Position numbers and translations under genes: made by a program
Assembly: GCA_013695405.1 (NCBI GenBank)
Contig: JACDAO010000135.1
Span: forward strand, 1 to 14,233
Source: Acidobacteriota bacterium
GTDB taxonomy: Bacteria > Acidobacteriota > Vicinamibacteria > Vicinamibacterales > Vicinamibacteraceae
DNA length: 14,233 bases
Direction: 5' to 3'
In this document: positions 1 through 6,434 of the stretch, piece after piece
Layout of the letters: each line of letters begins with the position of its first letter
How positions within the stretch are numbered: the stretch's first letter is position 1
Notes under the pieces: model-generated
What the model was told of the DNA's origin: nothing
Database searches by the model: none
Seen by the model: the letters and a program-made list of their open reading frames with translations, nothing else

Positions 1-554
1 GACATGAGCAGCTCGAGGGTCTGCGGGAAGACGGCCCCGACCACCAGGAAACGCTGCGCTGTGGCGAGCTTGCGGCTGACCCGGCGCAGCAGCGTCATCG
101 CCTCGGCGGCGGCGGTCGCTTCGTCGAGCAGCGAGGCGTTGGCGACGTCCATGCCCGTCAGGTCGCTGACCGCGGTCTGGAAGGTCAGCAGCGCCTCGAG
201 CCGGCCCTGGGCAATCTCGGCCTGGTACGGCGTGTAGGGCGTGTACCAGCCCGGGTTCTCGAGGACCATCCGCTGGATCACCGCGGGGGTGACCGTGCCG
301 TAGTAGCCCATCCCGATGAACGAGCGGTGCCGCCCGTTGCGGGCCTCGACGGTGCGCAATCGCGTCAGGAACTCGGCCTCTGACTCGGCGGCCGGCTCGA
401 CCAGCGGCGCGGTCCGCCGGATGTGGGCCGGCACGACCTCGTCGATCAAGGCGTCCAGCGTCGGCACGCCGAGGGCCTGCAGCATGCGGTCGCGGTCGTC
501 GGGTCGCGGACCGATGTGGCGAAGGGCGAACGATTCGGAGGCGGCTCGAGTCAT
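1..554 (-). CDS. gcvP: Glycine dehydrogenase (glycine cleavage P-protein), N-terminal part, cut by window edge
   Basis: PLP-dependent glycine decarboxylase of the glycine cleavage system: it decarboxylates glycine and passes the aminomethyl group to the lipoyl arm of GcvH. About 184 N-terminal residues are visible; the frame is open to the left edge. It begins [16 protein letters not shown] (residues 1-16) followed by DRDRML, the usual opening of the long single-chain P-protein of roughly 950 residues rather than of the split GcvPA subunit. Further family blocks are [12 protein letters not shown] (79-90), [16 protein letters not shown] (99-114), [12 protein letters not shown] and [15 protein letters not shown] (139-153). 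The ATG at 552-554 is the only start that keeps the RHIGP block, but I see no clear Shine-Dalgarno sequence. It follows gcvH after a 159-base gap containing a hairpin. Being single-chain is inferred from the N-terminus only, as the PLP lysine lies outside the window. Confidence 0.95.
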   Translation of the reverse strand, partial: MTRAASESFALRHIGPRPDDRDRMLQALGVPTLDALIDEVVPAHIRRTAPLVEPAAESEAEFLTRLRTVEARNGRHRSFIGMGYYGTVTPAVIQRMVLENPGWYTPYTPYQAEIAQGRLEALLTFQTAVSDLTGMDVANASLLDEATAAAEAMTLLRRVSRKLATAQRFLVVGAVFPQTLELLM

Positions 555-631
555 GTCGATATCAGTGGATTTGGGGCTGGCGGCTGAGGCTGGGTAAGAG
601 CTCTGAAGGCGAGGGGCGCTCGGGACGCTGG

Positions 632-648
632 CCGGACGCCGCGTCCGG
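632..648 (-). other. Short GC hairpin in the gcvH-gcvP gap
   Basis: CCGGACG and CGTCCGG form a perfect 7-bp stem around a 3-base loop, about 65 bases after the gcvH stop codon and 78 bases before the gcvP start. There is no T-run on either side. It could attenuate or protect the transcript between the two genes; it could equally be chance in GC-rich DNA. Confidence 0.4.
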
Positions 649-713
649 TCCCTGCGCGCCGGCCGCCTCTCGACTCGTGGGGTCTCAACGGCCCTCTTGT
701 TGGGACGCGCGCG

Positions 714-1085
714 TCAGCCGACGTGTTGCGTGTACGCCTCGGCGTCGAGCAAGGCGTCCAGGTCGGACGGGTTGCTGGTGCGCACGCGGATGATCCAGGC
801 CGTGTGGGGATCGGCGTTGACCTGTTCGGGCGCGCTGGTGAGCGCGTCGTTGACGGCCACGATCTCCCCCGCCACCGGCGAGAACAGCTCGGAGACGGCC
901 TTGACCGACTCGATCGTGCCGAACACTTCACCTTGCGACAGCACGCGCCCGACCTGCGGCAGTTCGACGAAGACCACGTCGCCGAGTTGCTGCTGCGCGA
1001 AGTCGGTGATGCCGACATCGGCCGCGTCGGTGTCGACGCGGATCCACTCGTGGTCCTTGGTGTACTTCAGGTCAGCGGGATACAT
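714..1085 (-). CDS. gcvH: Glycine cleavage system H protein
   Basis: Lipoyl carrier protein that shuttles the aminomethyl intermediate among the P, T and L proteins in the cytoplasm. The 123-residue product is the normal family length. It starts MYPADLKYTKDHEW (the YTKDHEW block is typical), continues with GITDFAQQQLGDVVFVELP (25-43), and carries the lipoylation motif GTIESVKAVSE with the target lysine at K62. The start at 1085 was chosen over a longer in-frame ATG at 1175 because the family begins here and because AAGGAG lies 11 bases upstream (1097-1102, minus strand), inside the end of gcvT. The gcvT stop is only 7 bases upstream, so the two genes are surely co-transcribed. All expected residues are present. 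Confidence 0.97.
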   Translation of the reverse strand: MYPADLKYTKDHEWIRVDTDAADVGITDFAQQQLGDVVFVELPQVGRVLSQGEVFGTIESVKAVSELFSPVAGEIVAVNDALTSAPEQVNADPHTAWIIRVRTSNPSDLDALLDAEAYTQHVG

Positions 1086-1092
1086 CGGCGGG

Positions 1093-2208
1093 TCAGCTCC
1101 TTGGCCGCTTGTAGAACGGCATCGGGACAATACGTGCGGCGGCAAGACGACCGCGCACGTCGACGTGCAGCTCACGGTCGTGTTGGGCGAGGTCGGCAGG
1201 GACGTACGCCATGGCGATGGCCTTCTTCAGGAACGGAGTTTGGGTGCCGCTGGTGACCACGCCGACCGGCTGCCCGTCGAGCAGCACGGGATAGCCGTGC
1301 CGTGCGATCGCGCGGTCGACCATCTCGATCCCGACCAGGGTGCGCGTCACCCCGTTGGCCTTCTGGGCACGCAGTACGCCGGCGCCGTTGAAGGTCGGTT
1401 TCTTCCAGCCGACCACCCAGCCGAGGCCCGCCTCGAGCACCGTGGTGGTCTCGTCCATGTCGTTGCCGAACAGGCGCATCGACGCCTCGAGGCGCAGGGT
1501 GTCGCGCGCCCCGAGCCCGGCCGGCACGACACCGGCCGAGGCGCCGGCGTGCAGGATCGCCTGCCAGACGGCCGGCGCGTGCGCTGGTGGCACGAACACT
1601 TCGAAGCCGTCCTCGCCGGAGTAGCCGGTCCGCGAGATGGTGCCGCGCACGCCGGCGATTTCGCCCGGCTCGAACCAGTAGTACCTGATGTCGGCGAGCG
1701 GCGTCGCGGTCAGCGTCTGCAGCACGTCGACCGCGGCCGGTCCCTGGAGCGCCAGCAAGGCGTAGCGGCTGCTGGTATTGACCGCAGGCGCGTCAGCGAA
1801 GGGCTGGACCTGCGTACGGATCCAGGCGAAGTCCTTGTCGATGTTCGAGGCGTTGACGACCAGCAGGAAGTGGTCGTCGGCCATCCGGTAAACGAGCAGA
1901 TCGTCGACGAAGGTGCCCTGCTCGGTGGTCAGGGCCGAGTACTGGATCTGCCCGATTGCCAGCCGGGACGCGTCGTTGGCGGAGATCTGCTGGACCGCCG
2001 CCAGCGCGTCGCTGCCGGCGATCTCGATCTCACCCATGTGACTGACGTCGAACAGCCCGGCCCGAGTGCGGACGGCCAGGTGTTCGTCGGAGATGCCGCT
2101 GTACTCGACCGGCATGTCCCAGCCACCGAAGGCGACCATGCGGGCGCGGTGGCCAAGGTGCGTCGCGTGGAGCGGCGTCTGCTTGAGGGCAGTCTGGGTG
2201 TCGACCAT
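1093..2208 (-). CDS. gcvT: Aminomethyltransferase (glycine cleavage T-protein)
   Basis: Transfers the one-carbon unit from aminomethylated GcvH to tetrahydrofolate, giving 5,10-methylene-THF and ammonia. The 371 residues match the usual length of about 360-370. Visible family blocks are LKQTPLHATHLGHRARMVAFGGWDMPVEY (8-36, read as the folate-domain N-terminus), FDVSHMGE (53-60), the acidic pair in VDDLLVYR (D102-D103, where the catalytic Asp is expected), the GYSGEDGFEVFV block and a C-terminal GCVT_C barrel ending PFYKRP. It is the first gene of gcvT-gcvH-gcvP. The ATG at 2206-2208 has no convincing Shine-Dalgarno sequence; the bases directly upstream are a GACTGGGG direct-repeat tract (C-rich on the coding strand). 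The stop precedes gcvH by 7 bases. Confidence 0.97.
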   Translation of the reverse strand: MVDTQTALKQTPLHATHLGHRARMVAFGGWDMPVEYSGISDEHLAVRTRAGLFDVSHMGEIEIAGSDALAAVQQISANDASRLAIGQIQYSALTTEQGTFVDDLLVYRMADDHFLLVVNASNIDKDFAWIRTQVQPFADAPAVNTSSRYALLALQGPAAVDVLQTLTATPLADIRYYWFEPGEIAGVRGTISRTGYSGEDGFEVFVPPAHAPAVWQAILHAGASAGVVPAGLGARDTLRLEASMRLFGNDMDETTTVLEAGLGWVVGWKKPTFNGAGVLRAQKANGVTRTLVGIEMVDRAIARHGYPVLLDGQPVGVVTSGTQTPFLKKAIAMAYVPADLAQHDRELHVDVRGRLAAARIVPMPFYKRPRS

Positions 2209-2210
2209 TC

Positions 2211-2283
2211 GGGACTGGGGCGTCTGGACTGGGGCGTCGGGAGCGGCGCCGTCAGGACTGGGGCCGTCGAGACTGGGGGCGGC
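2211..2283. repeat. GACTGGGG direct-repeat tract abutting gcvT
   Basis: Four imperfect copies of GACTGGGG(C)CGTC, at about 2213, 2227, 2256 and 2271 on the plus strand, fill the bases immediately upstream of the gcvT start codon. The first two copies (2213-2224 and 2227-2238) are identical over 12 bases. Runs of three to five G could favour quadruplex-like structure in the plus strand. On the transcribed message the tract is C-rich and occupies the place where a ribosome binding site would be expected. Confidence 0.75.
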
Positions 2284-2424
2284 CGCTCAGCGCGCCTTCC
2301 ACGAGCCGCCTGCCACGCGACCGTTCGAGGCGCGGGGCGGGTCGGCCGCAACCACGCCAACGTACTACAGGGCACGGGCTGCTGGCTAGGATGGCCCTGC
2401 TGGATCGCCCTGCCGGACAGCGCA
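2284..2424. other. Upstream region of the gcv operon; no riboswitch seen
   Basis: The rest of the 262-base gap between the hydrolase-like gene and gcvT must hold the gcv promoter, because a strong hairpin separates the two transcription units. A TAGTAC hexamer (2362-2367, minus strand) could be a -10 but has no matching -35. I looked for the conserved elements of a glycine riboswitch and did not find them. Confidence 0.4.
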
Positions 2425-2455
2425 GGGGACGGGCGGTCACCGACCGTCCGTCCCC
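2425..2455 (-). terminator. Strong hairpin after the hydrolase-like gene, probable terminator
   Basis: A 13-bp stem (2425-2437 with 2443-2455, one G-U pair) closes a 5-base loop, starting 15 bases past the stop codon of the gene ending at 2471. It has no U-tract, so it is either a U-less terminator of the kind proposed for high-GC bacteria or an RNA 3'-end protecting structure. Its position between two functionally unrelated genes supports a terminator. Confidence 0.65.
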
Positions 2456-2470
2456 ACGCCAGCATCGCGC

Positions 2471-3304
2471 CTACGTGTTCGGGAGCGCGGCGCCCTTGAC
2501 CTTGATGTTGCGGAAGGCGACGGTGTTGCCGTGGTCCTGGATCAGCAGGTGGCCGCTCTTGGCCTCGCCGAAGCCCTTGAAGTCCTTGTACTTGCTGACC
2601 GCCACCAGCTTCTTGAAGTCGGCGCTGGCGCGGTCGAACTCGAGCAGCTTCGTGCCGTTGAGCCAGTGTTCGACCTTGGTGCCCTTGCTGATGATGTGCA
2701 CGCTGTTCCACTCGCCGATGGCCTTGACGGGCCTGCTGGCCGGGGCAGCGATGAGGTCGTACAGCGACCCGAAAGTCCGGTTGCCGCCGCGGCCCATCTT
2801 CGCATCCGGATGCTGCGCATCGTCCAGCAACTGGTACTCGAGGCCGATCGCCGAGCCGCGGCCCGGGGTGCCCAGCTTCTCGGTGACGAAGTACTTGACG
2901 CCGCTGTTGGCGCCCTTGGTCAGTTGGGCGTCGAGCTTCCACTCGAAGTCGCCGAATTCGTCGACCGTGACGATGTCGCCGCCGTGGGCGGCTTCGGCGC
3001 CGCCCGACTCGACGACGCTGAGGATGCCGTCCTTGACCAGCCACCCCTTCTCCGGGAAGCCCTGGGCATGGGCGTTGCGCCAGCCCTTGGTGGTCTTGCC
3101 ATCGAACAGCAGCTTCCAGCCTTCGGCCTGCTCCTGGGGCGTCAGCGTGTTGATGGCCGCATCGGCGACGACGACGGCGGATTCCGGGCGGTCGTCGCCG
3201 ACCACGGCCGGGGAGATGGCGAGGACTGACGCGCCAAGCGCAGCCGACGCCGCGAGAGCGGCAAGGGCAGTCGAGGCACGGGACGAGCGGGGCGATTGGG
3301 CCAT
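2471..3304 (-). CDS. Exported 3-keto-disaccharide hydrolase-type (DUF1080) protein
   Basis: Single-domain protein of the family formerly called DUF1080, now annotated 3-keto-disaccharide hydrolase, with a concanavalin/LamG-like beta-sandwich fold; members are thought to act on oxidised disaccharides or other glycans outside the cytoplasm. Of 277 residues, 7-35 form an Arg-containing, Ala/Leu-rich export signal. The signature NTLTPQEQAEGWKLLFDGKT (52-71) followed by GWRN, then GDIVT, FGDFEWKLDAQL, NSGVKYFV, GLEYQLLDD, GEWNSVHI, HWLNG and HLLIQDHGNTVAFRNIK are the usual family blocks in order. The ATG at 3302-3304 is preferred over one 8 codons upstream because AGGAG lies 7-8 bases before it. 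A hairpin follows the gene. The specific substrate cannot be read from sequence. Confidence 0.9.
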   Translation of the reverse strand: MAQSPRSSRASTALAALAASAALGASVLAISPAVVGDDRPESAVVVADAAINTLTPQEQAEGWKLLFDGKTTKGWRNAHAQGFPEKGWLVKDGILSVVESGGAEAAHGGDIVTVDEFGDFEWKLDAQLTKGANSGVKYFVTEKLGTPGRGSAIGLEYQLLDDAQHPDAKMGRGGNRTFGSLYDLIAAPASRPVKAIGEWNSVHIISKGTKVEHWLNGTKLLEFDRASADFKKLVAVSKYKDFKGFGEAKSGHLLIQDHGNTVAFRNIKVKGAALPNT

Positions 3305-3373
3305 AGCGATCTCCTGGACCGCCAGCACTGGACGGTCGCGTGATGGGACCCCGTCACTCTAGTGCAGTCGCGC

Positions 3374-4795
3374 TCACGTGTCGAGGCGGGGCGCCGGCCG
3401 TTCATGAACCACGCTCGGCGCGCGGCCGGGGCTGGGCGTGTAGCACTCCCGCTCCCGATCACCCGCCTCCAGAGGCATGGCCGGCCGCGCGGCTCGCACC
3501 CGCCTCGGGCCGGTGTAGGACAGGTAGGCCTGCAGGGTGTGGTAGCTGATGTCGAGCACGCGGCAGGCCTCGCGCTTGTTGCCAGCAACACGTCGCAGGA
3601 CCATCCGAGCGTAACGGCTGCCCCACGCGCGCATGCTGTCGTCGGCATCGCCGCCCGGCGCCAGCACGTCGCGGTAGCGTCCGGTCACGGCCTCTGGCAG
3701 GTCGTCGACGTCCAGCACCTGCGTGCGCGCCAGCGTCACCGCCCGTTCGATGACCCGCTCCAGTTCCCGGACGTTCCCTGGCCATTCGTACAACATCAGC
3801 GCGTCCAGGGCATCGGGTGCCACGCGGTAGGGCTGCCCGTCGGCCGAGCGCTGAACGATGGCTTCGACCAGCGCGGGGATGTCGTCGCGACGGGCGCGCA
3901 GGGGCGGCACCGAGACCTCAACCGCGTTCAGGCGATAGAACAGGTCCCAGCGGAATTCGCCGCGCCGGCACAGCATCTCCAACGGGCGGTTGGTGGCCGC
4001 CACGATTCGGACGTCGACTCGCCGGCCGCCGTAGCCACCGACCCGCTCCACGGTCGGCTCCTGGATGACTCGCAGCAGCTTGGCCTGTGCCGAGGGCGAC
4101 AGGTCGGACACCTCGTCGAGGAACAGCGTGCCGCCGTCGGCCTGCTCGAACTTGCCGCGCCGCCCGCGCACCCCGGTGGCGGTGCGCTCCTCAATCCCGA
4201 ACAGCTCGGCCTCGATCAGCGACTCGACGATGGCCGCGCAGTTGAGGGGCACGAATGGCCCGCCGCGCCGCTCGCTCATTGCATGAACCTGGCGCGCGAC
4301 CAGTTCCTTGCCGACGCCGCTCTCGCCCTCGATCAGGACGATGAAATTCTTGCGGGCGGCGCGGGCGATGCGCTCCTGGAGTTGGCGCATGACCGGCGTC
4401 GTGCCGAGCAAGCCGCCCTGCTCGACCGCCGCCGACTGGAGCACGTGCCGCGTGTCGGCCTTGCGCTCGACGTCGCGCAGCAGCGGCACCAGCGCTGACA
4501 CGATGGCCATCACCGGCGCCGCCTCGGCGACGGCCTGCGGCTCACCGAGCGCAGAGACCCGGAGAGCCTCGGAGCCGCCGGGCAGCAGCACCCGGCCCGC
4601 GCTCCATTCGATCGGCTCACCAGCGAGGTGAATCGCCACAGCCCCGAGCGTGCAGACCTGGGCGATCAGATGCTCGAGCCCCTCGCGCGCCTGCGACTCG
4701 GCGCGCAGGACGACCACGGCGCGTTCGAGGAACGTCGCCGCCGCGCTGCCCTCAGGCGGGGGCTGTCCTGTGCTGTTGGTCCAACCTGCGGTCAT
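3374..4795 (-). CDS. Sigma-54-type AAA+ transcriptional regulator with degenerate GAFTGA loop, Fis-type HTH
   Basis: A 473-residue regulator with no receiver domain. Residues 1-125 look like a GAF-like sensory region (motif similarity is weak). The AAA+ domain has Walker A GESGVGKE (157-164), ELFG (197-200), Walker B GTLFLDEV (222-229), VAATNR (265-270) and WPGNVREL (338-345). A Fis-type helix-turn-helix lies at about 400-427 (GNKREACRVLDISYHTLQAYL), followed by an unusual basic/proline-rich tail of about 45 residues. The loop that contacts sigma-54, normally GAFTGA, reads RTATGV at 204-209: the T and second G remain, the first G and the F are gone. The ATG at 4793-4795 has AGGGGGA a few bases upstream; a longer in-frame start at 4936 was rejected. 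It lies 150 bases after the PilZ gene and 69 bases before the hydrolase-like gene. Target genes are unknown. Confidence 0.88.
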   Translation of the reverse strand: MTAGWTNSTGQPPPEGSAAATFLERAVVVLRAESQAREGLEHLIAQVCTLGAVAIHLAGEPIEWSAGRVLLPGGSEALRVSALGEPQAVAEAAPVMAIVSALVPLLRDVERKADTRHVLQSAAVEQGGLLGTTPVMRQLQERIARAARKNFIVLIEGESGVGKELVARQVHAMSERRGGPFVPLNCAAIVESLIEAELFGIEERTATGVRGRRGKFEQADGGTLFLDEVSDLSPSAQAKLLRVIQEPTVERVGGYGGRRVDVRIVAATNRPLEMLCRRGEFRWDLFYRLNAVEVSVPPLRARRDDIPALVEAIVQRSADGQPYRVAPDALDALMLYEWPGNVRELERVIERAVTLARTQVLDVDDLPEAVTGRYRDVLAPGGDADDSMRAWGSRYARMVLRRVAGNKREACRVLDISYHTLQAYLSYTGPRRVRAARPAMPLEAGDRERECYTPSPGRAPSVVHERPAPRLDT

Positions 4796-4945
4796 GGTGG
4801 TCCCCCTGCTCTCGCCGCGCGCGGTGCGGCCACCCGCTGTCACTTCAAGCCATGGACCGGCCCCGGGCACAGACCGACCGACCCCTCCGGGCGATTTCTC
4901 GTGCGCGCATCGACGCCGTGTGAAGGCAGGACGCACGTGGGGTAC
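4796..4945 (-). promoter_or_regulatory. Upstream region of the AAA+ regulator
   Basis: A 150-base non-coding gap on the minus strand between the PilZ stop and the regulator start. It ends in a Shine-Dalgarno-like AGGGGGA. No convincing -35/-10 pair or sigma-54 element was found, so the regulator could be read through from the cluster upstream or have a promoter I do not recognise. Confidence 0.35.
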
Positions 4946-4956
4946 TCAGTACTCAG
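4943..4956. repeat. 7-bp tandem duplication (TACTCAG)2 at the PilZ stop codon
   Basis: Two perfect head-to-tail copies, 4943-4949 and 4950-4956. On the coding strand this reads CTGAGTACTGAGTA, and the PilZ stop TGA (4946-4948) lies inside it. Loss of one copy would change the frame and extend the protein. Confidence 0.8.
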
Positions 4957-5251
4957 ACGGCCACGGCCGACTCGACTGCCAGGCTGCCTCGTACACCACG
5001 CTTTGTCGCGTCACGCGGCTGACGTGGCACCGGACGACCAGGCCGATGGCGAGCGTCGACCCACTGCGGGTGCGCCACCGAAGCGACATCGGCCGCCCCG
5101 GTCGGACCGCGCCGGCCAGTCGACAACGCAGCCCGTGCCGGGAGACATCGACCACCTCGAGCATGCGAACGCCTGGAATCTGCGGGTCGACGGCCTCGCC
5201 CGGCGCATGCCGCATCTCGCCACGCCGCTCGCCGATGATCAGGTCCGCCAT
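4946..5251 (-). CDS. Small PilZ-domain protein, probable c-di-GMP receptor
   Basis: 101-residue single-domain protein. The PilZ c-di-GMP signature is visible: RxxxR as R10-G-E-M-R14 near the N-terminus and DxSxxG as D35-V-S-R-H-G40, followed by beta-strand-like stretches to residue 92 (YEAAWQ). The length is that of a minimal PilZ domain without an effector module. The start ATG at 5249-5251 sits one base after the TGA of the upstream pseudopilin gene (TGACATG), which implies translational coupling; a longer start at 5344 would overlap the pseudopilin and was rejected. By context it may couple c-di-GMP level to pilus or pseudopilus function, which is inference; PilZ proteins of this size also act on motility and exopolysaccharide. 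Confidence 0.85.
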   Translation of the reverse strand: MADLIIGERRGEMRHAPGEAVDPQIPGVRMLEVVDVSRHGLRCRLAGAVRPGRPMSLRWRTRSGSTLAIGLVVRCHVSRVTRQSVVYEAAWQSSRPWPSEY

Positions 5252-5252
5252 G

Positions 5253-5903
5253 TCAGCACCCGTCCCAGGTGTCGGCCGCGCCGAGGCACAACACCCGAAT
5301 CCGCTGCGTGCTCCCCAGTACCCGGATCGCATAGGCGTGGCCACGTGGACCGGTCAGGTACAGCGAGCCCGCGTTCCCAGTGCCGCGCGGCGTGAAGTGA
5401 AGCCGAGACTGGATGCCGAGTCGCACCGGCGTCGACCCGGCGGGCAGGGTGCCGAGGCCATCCGAGTCGGGCAGGACGCGATTGATCCGCAGCGCGGCCC
5501 GCCCCTCGCGAAACGCCGGACGCCACGCCTGGAGCGGCGCGTCGGTGCCGGCAGCGATGTCTGCGCTGGTGACGCCATTGCCGTTGCCGTCGGCGAGTAC
5601 GCGGATCGACCCGGAACCTGCGGCGTCGAATTCGACGGCGAGTGCACGCTGCAGCCGTCGCGCATCCTGCGCCACGCGCCGCAGGTCGAGCACCAGGCCG
5701 CGGGCCGCTTCACGCCCCGCGCGCTCGTCGCGCAGCGCGGTCAGCGCCTGCCACCCGTTCGCCGCCACCATTGTCGTCAGCGCCATCACCATCAGCACTT
5801 CGGGCATCGACGTGCCGCGATGTCCGACGACGGCGAGGGGTCCGGAGGCGGACCGGGCAGATCCACCTCCGGGGGCTGCGTTACTGCTGCGCCGGCTTGC
5901 CAT
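5253..5903 (-). CDS. Type IV pseudopilin / GspH-FimT-like prepilin
   Basis: 216-residue prepilin-like protein. After a basic leader the class III cleavage site is HRG|TSMPEVLMV: Gly30 at -1 and Glu35 at +5, followed by a hydrophobic helix (V36 to about A48, VLMVMALTTMVAA). Cleavage by a PilD-type peptidase would leave 186 residues. The helix continues into a charged amphipathic segment (ALTALRDERAGREAARGLVLDLRRVAQ), as in FimT/GspH minor pilins that take part in type IV pilus assembly, secretion or DNA binding for uptake. Cys206 and the terminal Cys216 could form the C-terminal disulfide loop of type IV pilins. The gene overlaps the end of the upstream comEA-like gene by 23 bases; no other in-frame start was found before the cleavage site. 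The leader of 30 residues is long but within the range seen for minor pilins. Confidence 0.85.
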   Translation of the reverse strand: MASRRSSNAAPGGGSARSASGPLAVVGHRGTSMPEVLMVMALTTMVAANGWQALTALRDERAGREAARGLVLDLRRVAQDARRLQRALAVEFDAAGSGSIRVLADGNGNGVTSADIAAGTDAPLQAWRPAFREGRAALRINRVLPDSDGLGTLPAGSTPVRLGIQSRLHFTPRGTGNAGSLYLTGPRGHAYAIRVLGSTQRIRVLCLGAADTWDGC

Positions 5904-6225
5904 CGCCCGAGCCGCCGAGGGTCAGGTGTGGACGGAGCTTGAGGAACGACTTCTCGCCGATGCCCTGAATGTTCATCAGGTCCTCGAGCTTCTTGAACGG
6001 ACCGTTCTTCTCGCGATACGCGACGATCCGCTGGGCGGTGGTCGGGCCGATGCCGGGCAGCGCGTCGAACTGCTGCTGCGTAGCGGTGTTGACGTTGACG
6101 GTCTGCGACGGGGCCGCGACCTTGGCGGCCTGTCCGTCGGTGAGCGCGGCGCCGGTGGCTGGTGCGGACGCCGACAGCAGGGGCACGGTCGAGACGAGGA
6201 ACGCGGCGAGGACAAGGCTGGTCAT
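5881..6225 (-). CDS. comEA: ComEA-like helix-hairpin-helix protein, exported
   Basis: 114-residue protein with an N-terminal signal sequence (hydrophobic 3-20, Ala-rich 20-26) and then the ComEA C-terminal helix-hairpin-helix domain: VNVNTATQQQFDALPGIGPTTAQRI (43-67), IVAYREKNGPFKKLEDL and MNIQGIGEKSFLKLRPHL (84-101), with both hairpins PGIG and QGIG intact. ComEA binds incoming double-stranded DNA in the periplasm or at the membrane during natural transformation; short proteins of this form also occur widely in species not known to be competent. The ATG at 6223-6225 was chosen over upstream in-frame starts because AGGAGG (6234-6239) lies 8 bases before it and the signal peptide begins here. 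First gene of comEA-pseudopilin-pilZ. Confidence 0.88.
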   Translation of the reverse strand: MTSLVLAAFLVSTVPLLSASAPATGAALTDGQAAKVAAPSQTVNVNTATQQQFDALPGIGPTTAQRIVAYREKNGPFKKLEDLMNIQGIGEKSFLKLRPHLTLGGSGDGKPAQQ

Positions 6226-6233
6226 CGGACTAC

Positions 6234-6239
6234 CCTCCT
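6234..6239 (-). promoter_or_regulatory. Shine-Dalgarno AGGAGG of the comEA-like gene
   Basis: Consensus AGGAGG 8 bases before the ATG at 6225. It settles the start against a reading frame open for another 85 codons upstream. Confidence 0.85.
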
Positions 6240-6327
6240 GGGTTGAGGGCGCGGTCCCGGCGCCGCCGGGAGGTTGGCCCGCCCGTGAACACGTCGCGAC
6301 CGGGAACCGCGCACGCCGCTGTTCAGG

Positions 6328-6343
6328 AGCAAGCGGCGCGCCA
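6328..6343 (-). promoter_or_regulatory. Sigma-54-like -24/-12 promoter match upstream of comEA cluster
   Basis: On the minus strand TGGCGCGCCGCTTGCT agrees with TGGCACRNNNNTTGCW at every fixed base except A to G in the -24 half. The invariant GG and GC are separated by exactly 10 bases, as required. Transcription would begin near 6317, giving a leader of about 90 bases before the comEA-like start. Pilus genes are often sigma-54 dependent. A single match in GC-rich DNA can be chance. Confidence 0.45.
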
Positions 6344-6434
6344 GCGACCGGGCGTTTGGCCGGTCTCATGCGTAACGTGTTGATGACGTGAGGGTTTGCT
6401 CGCGATTCGGGCCGCGATCCGGCTAATCGGCCGG

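Noticed and set aside
2209..2470. Glycine riboswitch upstream of gcvT
   Set aside because: Expected from the gene, but I could not find the conserved aptamer core or tandem architecture in this gap.
697..2499. Long plus-strand open frame of 600 codons opposite gcvT and gcvH
   Set aside because: It is antisense to two unambiguous genes, has no recognisable domain, and open antisense frames are expected at this GC content.
1929..3044. Minus-strand frame of 371 codons spanning the end of the hydrolase gene and the start of gcvT
   Set aside because: It is out of frame with both genes, crosses the terminator-type hairpin and is Arg/Pro/Gln-rich shadow sequence.
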